This document shows, one piece after another, positions 1 through 4,399 of a stretch of DNA of 6,145 nt. Every line of letters starts with the position of its first letter. The stretch's first letter is position 1. The notes under the pieces were generated by a model. That model did not search any database. It saw only the letters and a list, made by a program, of their open reading frames with translations, and was not told the DNA's origin. Both the position numbers and the translations under genes were made by a program. Origin of the DNA: DATHGT01 sp035317605 (GTDB lineage: Bacteria > Methylomirabilota > Methylomirabilia > Rokubacteriales > CSP1-6); contig DATHGT010000159.1 in the NCBI GenBank assembly GCA_035317605.1, forward strand, positions 1 through 6,145. The letters run 5' to 3'.

Positions 1-130
1 TCGCGGAATTGGTTGACGGGCTCGCGTCGGGGGTCGGCTGGCCTAGGTCCTCGAAAAGAGGAGCTGCGCTCCTCTTTTCTGCGAAATCGGCGCTCGACCC
101 CCGACGCGAGCCCGTCAACCAATTCCGCGA
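1..130. repeat. Nested palindrome: 36-bp perfect inverted repeat around an inner hairpin
   Basis: Bases 1-36 are the exact reverse complement of bases 95-130. The 58 bases between the arms contain a second perfect hairpin (53-64 with 68-79). The segments joining the two stems (37-52 and 80-94) pair only partly, sharing scattered GC and GCC matches, so the palindrome looks degenerate there. The element starts 6 nt beyond the mqnC stop codon. The left arm starts at base 1, so the outer limit of symmetry is unknown: base 131 would pair with a base outside the window. It could be an elaborate terminator region, a small non-autonomous element with 36-bp terminal repeats, or a foldback at a contig end. 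No transposase is seen, and target duplications cannot be checked because the left flank is missing. Confidence 0.9.
53..79. terminator. Bidirectional intrinsic terminator, likely ending mqnE-mqnC
   Basis: A perfect 12-bp stem (53-64 with 68-79) encloses a 3-nt loop at 65-67. The GAGGAGC/GCTCCTC core is bordered by AAAA at 54-57 and TTTT at 75-78. Either strand therefore reads as a G+C-rich hairpin followed by a short U tract, the layout of a two-way Rho-independent terminator. On the minus strand it lies about 58 nt after the mqnC stop, where the mqn transcript should end. The T tract is only four bases, so efficiency is uncertain. The mirror-image form suggests that a convergent gene may lie to the left of the window. 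Confidence 0.65.
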
Positions 131-136
131 GAATCA

Positions 137-1210
137 TTAGTAACTCCGCAGGATCTCGTATTCCGTGTTGCGCTGGGCGGGGGCGAAGCCGGCTTCGCGG
201 ATCAGGGTGACGATTTCATCGACGCCGACCGTGTTGACGTAGTCGGCGGCGCGGTGGACGTTCTCCTCGAAGAGCGTGCCGCCCCAGTCGTCGGCGCCGA
301 AGTGCAGCGCGATCTGTCCCGCCCGCTTGCCCTCGGAGAACCACGAGGCCTGCACGTGCGGGAAGTTGTCGAGGTAGAGGCGCGAGACCGCGAGCATCCG
401 CAGATACGCGTTCGGTCCTTGATAGTGCTTGATCCACTTCTCGAGCAGCGTGTTGCCGGGCTTGAACGACCACGGCACGAACGCGGTGAAGCCGGCGAAC
501 TCGTCGTGGAGCAGGCGGATGGCGTCGAGGTGATCGAGGACGTCGTCCGGAGTCTCGACGTGGCCGTACATCATGGTGGCCGTCGACTTGAACCCGCGCC
601 GGTGCGCCTCGCGGTGCACGTCCAGCCACGCGTCCGGACCGCCCTTCTTGGGCTCGATGCGCCGGCGCACGCGCTCCGAGAGCACCTCGGCTCCGCCGCC
701 GGGCAGGGTCCGCTGGCCCGCCTCCCATAGCTGGTCGAGAACGTCGGTCATGTCGAGCCCGCTCACGCCGGCGATGGTCCGGATCTCCGACGCGGTGAAG
801 AAGTGCGGGGTGACCTGGGGAAAGCGCCGCCGGGTCTCCCGCACGATCGTGAGGTAGTAGTCGAGGGGCAGCTCGGGATTGTGGCCGCCCTGGAGCAGCA
901 CGGTCGTCGCGCCCTTGGCCGCCGCGAACTCGATCTTGGCCAGCACCTCGTCGACGGTCAGCGTCCACGCTTCGGGATGCCCGGGCTTTCGGTAGAACGC
1001 GCAGAACTGGCAGTCGGTGATGCAGACGTTGGTGTAGTTCGGGTTCGAGTCGATCACGAACGTCACGCGCCGCTCGGGCAGCCGCCGGAACCGGACCTCG
1101 TTGGCCAGCGCGCCCGCCTCGAGCAGGGGCGCTTCGGTCAGGAGCCAGTGACCGTCCTTCCGGTCGAGCCGCTCCCCGGCGAGGACCTTGGCGGTGATTT
1201 GATCGAGCAT
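137..1210 (-). CDS. mqnC: Cyclic dehypoxanthinyl futalosine synthase (radical SAM)
   Basis: Of 357 residues, this is a radical SAM enzyme of the futalosine menaquinone pathway. The family cyclises dehypoxanthine futalosine to the cyclic spiro intermediate in the cytoplasm, using a 5'-deoxyadenosyl radical. The CX3CX2C motif that binds the [4Fe-4S] cluster is at C63, C67 and C70. Family hallmarks follow: QGGHNP at 107-112, TLPGGGAEVL at 168-177 and ATMMYGHVET at 211-220. Length is normal for MqnC, and QGGHNP with the TLPGGG form separates it from the paralogue MqnE next door. The ATG overlaps the mqnE stop by one base (TGATG, 1208-1212) and only a weak GGAA precedes it, so translation is probably coupled to mqnE. 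The stop is TAA at 137-139, followed at once by the terminal palindrome. Homology to MqnE reflects old duplication; identity as MqnC is firm. Confidence 0.95.
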   Translation of the reverse strand: MLDQITAKVLAGERLDRKDGHWLLTEAPLLEAGALANEVRFRRLPERRVTFVIDSNPNYTNVCITDCQFCAFYRKPGHPEAWTLTVDEVLAKIEFAAAKGATTVLLQGGHNPELPLDYYLTIVRETRRRFPQVTPHFFTASEIRTIAGVSGLDMTDVLDQLWEAGQRTLPGGGAEVLSERVRRRIEPKKGGPDAWLDVHREAHRRGFKSTATMMYGHVETPDDVLDHLDAIRLLHDEFAGFTAFVPWSFKPGNTLLEKWIKHYQGPNAYLRMLAVSRLYLDNFPHVQASWFSEGKRAGQIALHFGADDWGGTLFEENVHRAADYVNTVGVDEIVTLIREAGFAPAQRNTEYEILRSY

Positions 1211-2289
1211 CAGTTCCAGACTTTGATCACGTTGTAGAGCGCGTCGCGCTCGACCGGAATCTTGCCGGCGTCGCGGATCATGCGAAAGAGCTGCTCGCGC
1301 GCCACACCAGCGGGTGAGGTCGCGCCAGATAAATGCTGGATGCGCTCGTCCTCCAGCGTTCCGTTGACGTCATCCGCGCCGAAATGCAGTGCCACTGATG
1401 CTGTTTCTTCCCCCAGGGTCACCCAGTACGCCTCGACGTGGGCGAAGTTGTCGAGCACCAGCCGTGACGCCGCGATCGTGCGCAGGCTGTCGGCCGGCGG
1501 CGTCTGTCGCGGCACCAGCTTGGTCGTCGCTTCCTGGTAGGCGAGGGGGACGAAGGTGACGAATCCGCCGGACGCGTCCTGCTGAGCGCGCAATCGCAGC
1601 AGGTGGTCGACGCGCTCGGCCAGCGTCTCCACGTGACCGTAGAGCATGGTCGCGTTGGTCTTGAGACCGAGCCCGTGGGCGATGCCGTGGATCTCGCACC
1701 AGCGCTCGGGATCGGCCTTGCCCGTGTACTTGAGCAGCCTGGCCAGCCGCGGCGAGAAGATCTCGGCGCCGCCGCCCGGCATCGACCGGAGGCCGACGGC
1801 CTGCAGGCGCGCCAGCGCGTCCCTCGGCTCGATCTTCCACCGCCTCCAGAAGTAGTCGATCTCGGCCGCGGTGAACGCCTTGATCTGGACCTCCGGATAC
1901 GCCTGGTGAATGGCCTCGATCATCCGCTCGTAGTACTCGAACGGCCAATCCGGATGGTGACCGCCCACGATGTGGACCTCGCGGGTCTCGTCCTTCACCA
2001 TCGCCACCATGTCCTCGATGGTGTGCTCGTAGGCGCCGGCCTGGCCGGGCTTGCGGGCGAACCCGCAGAAGCTGCAGGAGAGCACGCAAAGGTTCGTGGG
2101 GGTGATGTGCCGGTTGATGACGAAGTACACCCGGTCGCCCTCGCGCCCGCGCTTGACGTGATCGGCCATGCGCCCGAGCCCGAGCAGGTCGTCGGTCTCG
2201 AACAGCGTCAGGGCGTCCGCCCGATCCAGGCGCTCACCGGCCTCGACCTTCTGCCAGACGGAGTCCAGGCGAGCATCGGCGAAACGCAC
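1210..2289 (-). CDS. mqnE: Aminofutalosine synthase (radical SAM)
   Basis: Of 359 residues, MqnE joins the enolpyruvyl-benzoate product of MqnA to the adenosyl group of SAM, giving 6-amino-6-deoxyfutalosine. SAM is thus a substrate as well as radical source. The CX3CX2C cluster motif is at C68, C72 and C75. GGHHPD at 109-114, the MPGGGAEIF motif at 170-178 and ATMLYGHVET at 213-222 are typical of MqnE; HHPD replaces the HNP seen in MqnC. The start is GTG at 2287-2289, chosen because GGGAGG lies 5 nt upstream and the N-terminus has the expected length. It is the first gene of a two-gene unit with mqnC. MqnA, MqnB and MqnD are not in the window, so the rest of the pathway must be elsewhere. Confidence 0.95.
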   Translation of the reverse strand: MRFADARLDSVWQKVEAGERLDRADALTLFETDDLLGLGRMADHVKRGREGDRVYFVINRHITPTNLCVLSCSFCGFARKPGQAGAYEHTIEDMVAMVKDETREVHIVGGHHPDWPFEYYERMIEAIHQAYPEVQIKAFTAAEIDYFWRRWKIEPRDALARLQAVGLRSMPGGGAEIFSPRLARLLKYTGKADPERWCEIHGIAHGLGLKTNATMLYGHVETLAERVDHLLRLRAQQDASGGFVTFVPLAYQEATTKLVPRQTPPADSLRTIAASRLVLDNFAHVEAYWVTLGEETASVALHFGADDVNGTLEDERIQHLSGATSPAGVAREQLFRMIRDAGKIPVERDALYNVIKVWN

Positions 2290-2294
2290 AGGTA

Positions 2295-2300
2295 CCTCCC
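2295..2300 (-). promoter_or_regulatory. Shine-Dalgarno fixing the mqnE GTG start
   Basis: On the minus strand GGGAGG (plus-strand CCTCCC) ends 5 nt before GTG at 2287-2289. This spacing supports the non-ATG start. Confidence 0.75.
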
Positions 2301-2329
2301 GAGATGGAGTGGAGCGGACGGTCGATCCG

Positions 2330-2359
2330 ACTCTAACTGTCCGTCAAACCGGGTGTCAA
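2330..2359 (-). promoter_or_regulatory. Sigma70-type promoter for mqnE-mqnC
   Basis: Read on the minus strand, a consensus -35 TTGACA (2354-2359) is followed after 18 nt by TAGAGT (2330-2335), a 4/6 match to the -10 box. Transcription should start near 2323, giving a leader of about 33 nt that contains the GGGAGG ribosome site. The -35 sits inside the spacer of the 2341-2370 inverted repeat, so a repressor bound there could block it. This is a prediction from sequence only. Confidence 0.5.
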
Positions 2360-2370
2360 GGATTTGACGG
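2341..2370. promoter_or_regulatory. Operator-like inverted repeat in the divergent mqnE/methionine synthase promoter region
   Basis: CCGTCAAA (2341-2348) and TTTGACGG (2363-2370) are perfect 8-bp inverted arms with a 14-bp spacer, so their centres lie 22 bp apart, about two helical turns. A third GTCAA copy at 2355-2359, in the same direction as the left arm, is also the complement of the mqnE -35 box. The arrangement fits a dimeric transcription factor site controlling mqnE and perhaps also the divergent methionine synthase gene. The regulator is unknown and none is encoded in the window. Confidence 0.45.
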
Positions 2371-2391
2371 CGCGCGGGCGCGCATGCTAAC

Positions 2392-2396
2392 GGAGA
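2392..2396 (+). promoter_or_regulatory. Shine-Dalgarno for the methionine synthase gene
   Basis: GGAGA lies 4 nt before ATG at 2401 and supports that start. No convincing plus-strand promoter was found in the intergenic region: TTGACG at 2364-2369 has only a weak GCTAAC 16 nt downstream, which would overlap this ribosome site. Confidence 0.55.
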
Positions 2397-2400
2397 CAGT

Positions 2401-3432
2401 ATGCTCGTGACGACGATCGTCGGCAGCCTTCCCAAACCCGCCTGGCTCGCCGTTCCGGAAAAGCTGTGGGCGCCGTGGCGCCTGCCCGCCGAGGTGCTCG
2501 ACGAGGGCAAGCGCGACGCCGTGCTCGTCGCGCTCAAGGAACAGGAGGCGGCGGGCATCGACATCGTCACCGATGGCGAGCAGACGCGGCAGCACTTCGT
2601 CCACGGGTTCCTGGAAACGCTGGAGGGCATCGACTTCACCCGGCGGGTGACGATCGGCATCCGGGCCGACCGCTACAAGGCCGAGGTGCCGACGGTCGTG
2701 GGGCCGATCCGGCGGACGCGGCCGGTCCACGTGGCCGACGTCAGGTTCGCGCGGGCCAACACCGGGCATCGTCTCAAGTTCACGCTGCCCGGCCCCATGA
2801 CCATCGTCGACACGCTGGCCGACGAGTTCTATCGCGATCGGAAGCGGCTGGCCTTCGACTTCGCGCGAGTGCTCAACGAAGAAGCCCGCGAGCTGGCCGC
2901 GTCGGGCGTCGACGTCGTGCAGTTCGACGAGCCGGCCTTCAACGTCTACATGGACGACGTGGAGCGCTGGGGCATCGACGCGCTCCACGCCGCCATCGAC
3001 GGCGTGGGCTGCCGCACGGCCGTCCACATCTGCTATGGCTACGGCATCGCCGCCAACATCGAGTGGAAGCGGACGCTCGGGAGCGAGTGGCGCCAGTACG
3101 AGGTGACGTTTCCGCTGCTGGCGGCGAGCCGGATCGATCAGGTGTCGCTCGAGTGCGCCAACTCGCGGGTGCCGGTGTCGCTGCTCGGTCTCTTGCGCGG
3201 CAAGGACGTGCTGGTGGGCGTGATCGACGTCGCCTCGGACGTGGTGGAGACACCCGCCGAGGTCGCGGCCACGATCAGGCGCGCGATGGCATTCGTGCCG
3301 CCCGAGCGTCTCTATCCGTGCACGAACTGCGGCATGGCTCCGCTCGCTCGCGATCTCTCCTACGCCAAGCTTCGCGCCCTCACCGCGGGCACTGCCATCG
3401 TGCGCGCCGAGCTCGGCGCGACCGTCAGCTGA
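2401..3432 (+). CDS. Core-type cobalamin-independent methionine synthase, MesD-like
   Basis: This 343-residue protein corresponds to the C-terminal catalytic barrel of MetE alone; full MetE is about 750 residues with an extra N-terminal barrel. It should transfer a methyl group to homocysteine to make methionine in the cytoplasm. The zinc ligands are visible: H209 and C211 (AVHICYGYG), E251 (SLECANS) and C310 (TNCGMAPL). Other barrel signatures are the N-terminal GSLPKP at 8-13, TDGEQTRQHF at 57-66, LPGPMT at 129-134 and QFDEPAF at 174-180. The GSLPKPAWLA/EKLW opening and HICYGYGIAAN resemble, from memory, the Acinetobacter-type synthases called MesD. Known MesD proteins work with MesX (DUF1852), which is not encoded here. 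The methyl donor is therefore uncertain. It is transcribed away from mqnE across a shared 111-bp region and is separated by 73 bp from the hotdog genes. MesD assignment is an inference; MetE-superfamily membership is firm. Confidence 0.9.
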   Translation: MLVTTIVGSLPKPAWLAVPEKLWAPWRLPAEVLDEGKRDAVLVALKEQEAAGIDIVTDGEQTRQHFVHGFLETLEGIDFTRRVTIGIRADRYKAEVPTVVGPIRRTRPVHVADVRFARANTGHRLKFTLPGPMTIVDTLADEFYRDRKRLAFDFARVLNEEARELAASGVDVVQFDEPAFNVYMDDVERWGIDALHAAIDGVGCRTAVHICYGYGIAANIEWKRTLGSEWRQYEVTFPLLAASRIDQVSLECANSRVPVSLLGLLRGKDVLVGVIDVASDVVETPAEVAATIRRAMAFVPPERLYPCTNCGMAPLARDLSYAKLRALTAGTAIVRAELGATVS

Positions 3433-3445
3433 TCCACCGCTCGCG

Positions 3446-3471
3446 CCGGGCGTTCCACCGCGACGGCCCGG
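3446..3471. repeat. Short GC-rich inverted repeat after the methionine synthase gene
   Basis: CCGGGC (3446-3451) and GCCCGG (3466-3471) can pair, and GT/AC just inside can add two pairs if G3465 bulges. No T tract follows on either strand, so it is not a standard intrinsic terminator. In DNA this GC-rich such a repeat can occur by chance. Confidence 0.25.
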
Positions 3472-3487
3472 ACGGCCGGCGACCGCG

Positions 3488-3496
3488 TGCTATGCT
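3488..3496 (+). promoter_or_regulatory. Candidate extended -10 promoter for the hotdog-ilvD unit
   Basis: TGCTATGCT matches an extended -10 (TGn then TATGCT, 4/6 to TATAAT) and ends 9 nt before the ATG at 3506. Transcription would begin at or within a few bases of the start codon, giving a leaderless or nearly leaderless mRNA. That agrees with the lack of any Shine-Dalgarno before this ATG. No -35 box is seen at the expected distance. Confidence 0.35.
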
Positions 3497-3505
3497 GGCG
3501 CGACC

Positions 3506-3958
3506 ATGGCCGACCTGCGGCGGTACTATGAAGACATCGCGCCGGGAGAGGAGTACGAGTCGCCCGGACGGACGGTGACGGAAACCGACATCGTGCTGTT
3601 CGCGGGGCTCTCCGGGGACTACAACGTGCTGCACACCGACGCCGAGTTCATGAAGACCTCGATCTTCGGCGAGCGCATCGCCCACGGGCTCCTCGGCCTG
3701 GCCATCCAGTCCGGTCTCTTCTCGCGCGCCACCAAGGCCTACGCCACCATCGCCTTCGTCGGCCTGCGCTGGAAGTTCAAGGGACCGATCAAGATCGGCG
3801 ACACCGTGCGCCTGCGCGCCCGTGTCTCGGCCAAGCGCGACGACGACAAACCCGACCGCGGGCTCATCACCGTGCAGCGGACGCTCCTGAACCAGCGCGA
3901 CGAGGTCGTGCAGGAGGGCGAGACGGACCTGCTGGTCGAGAAGCGAGGCCGGGCGTGA
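3506..3958 (+). CDS. MaoC-like hotdog hydratase/dehydratase, catalytic type
   Basis: This 150-residue single-hotdog protein is of the size of (R)-specific enoyl-CoA hydratases such as PhaJ. The hydratase motif SGDYNVLHTD at 36-45 supplies the Asp/His pair (D38, H43, spaced Dx4H) and N40; FGERIAHGLL at 54-63 is the conserved strand after it. KIGDTVRLRARV at 96-107 is the usual later hotdog strand. Members add water to, or remove it from, CoA-linked acyl chains; the substrate cannot be read from sequence. Its ATG lacks a clear Shine-Dalgarno. It overlaps the next gene by 4 bp (GTGA) and that gene encodes a paralogue with a changed active site, so the two probably form a heteromer. No other fatty-acid or CoA enzyme is in the window to fix the pathway. 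Confidence 0.85.
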   Translation: MADLRRYYEDIAPGEEYESPGRTVTETDIVLFAGLSGDYNVLHTDAEFMKTSIFGERIAHGLLGLAIQSGLFSRATKAYATIAFVGLRWKFKGPIKIGDTVRLRARVSAKRDDDKPDRGLITVQRTLLNQRDEVVQEGETDLLVEKRGRA

Positions 3959-4380
3959 CGACCGCGGTGACCTACTTCGAGGACGTCAAGGTCGGCGACT
4001 CGGAGGTCACCCCGGCGATGACGCTGACCGAGGCTCACGCCGCCCTCTACCGAGGCCTCACCGGCGAGAGCCCGGACGCTCCCGAGTCGATCCCCGATCT
4101 GCTCCCGCTGTGCCTGGCCACGGGCCTGGGCTGGCGAACGCCGCGGCCGCCGCTGGCCGTGCTCGCGTTCATGAGCTTCGACTGGAAAGTCTACCGCGAG
4201 CTGCGCATAGGGGACACCATCCACGGGCGCGCGCGGGTGGCGCTCAAGCGCTCGATGCGGGAGAGCGGCGTGATCATCGAAGACCACGAGCTGATCGACC
4301 AGCACGGCGCGGTGGCCCAGGGCGGACGCTTCACGTTCCTCATCGCCAAACGCTCCGCCGATCCTGCCGGAACGAGCTGA
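3955..4380 (+). CDS. MaoC-like hotdog protein with degenerate active site
   Basis: This 141-residue protein is paralogous to its upstream neighbour: both share WK (89-90 there, 77-78 here), an IGDT strand (97-100 and 85-88) and a RARV-x-x-KR stretch. Aligned without gaps at the active site, GLSGDYNVLH (34-43) becomes GLTGESPDAP here, so D38, N40 and H43 are replaced by E38, P40 and P43. The AHG motif is also absent. It is therefore unlikely to be a standard hydratase by itself; a structural or substrate-binding subunit of a heteromer is more likely, as in the HadAB/HadBC dehydratases of mycobacteria. The start is GTG at 3955-3957, overlapping the previous TGA in a GTGA junction, with GAGG 6 nt upstream. 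It ends 19 nt before ilvD. Function is not proven. Confidence 0.8.
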   Translation: MTTAVTYFEDVKVGDSEVTPAMTLTEAHAALYRGLTGESPDAPESIPDLLPLCLATGLGWRTPRPPLAVLAFMSFDWKVYRELRIGDTIHGRARVALKRSMRESGVIIEDHELIDQHGAVAQGGRFTFLIAKRSADPAGTS

Positions 4381-4384
4381 ACCC

Positions 4385-4391
4385 AGGAGGT
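4385..4391 (+). promoter_or_regulatory. Strong Shine-Dalgarno for ilvD
   Basis: AGGAGGT lies 8 nt before ATG at 4400, the strongest ribosome site in the window. It suggests that ilvD is translated at a high rate from a transcript shared with the hotdog genes, and independently of their coupling. Confidence 0.8.
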
Positions 4392-4399
4392 CAGACGAC

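Noticed and set aside
13..210. 65-codon frame through the terminal palindrome
   Set aside because: It reads through both arms of the inverted repeat and into the 3' end of mqnC; no ribosome site or domain supports it.
137..2289. A novel paired radical SAM system
   Set aside because: Both proteins carry the specific signatures of MqnC and MqnE, known adjacent steps of the futalosine pathway.
1603..2367. 254-codon plus-strand frame antisense to mqnE
   Set aside because: It covers mqnE, which has intact radical SAM motifs, and runs into the promoter region; no domain is visible.
2364..2391. TTGACG with GCTAAC as a plus-strand promoter for the methionine synthase gene
   Set aside because: The -10 matches only 3 of 6 and would overlap the ribosome site, giving a transcript that lacks it.
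3446..3471. GC-rich inverted repeat as an intrinsic terminator for the methionine synthase gene
   Set aside because: No T tract follows on either strand, the loop is 14 nt and a bulge is needed to extend the stem.
2466..3578. 370-codon plus-strand frame over the methionine synthase gene
   Set aside because: It is the +1 shifted frame of a clear MetE-family gene and yields Arg/Ala/Gly-rich sequence without motifs.
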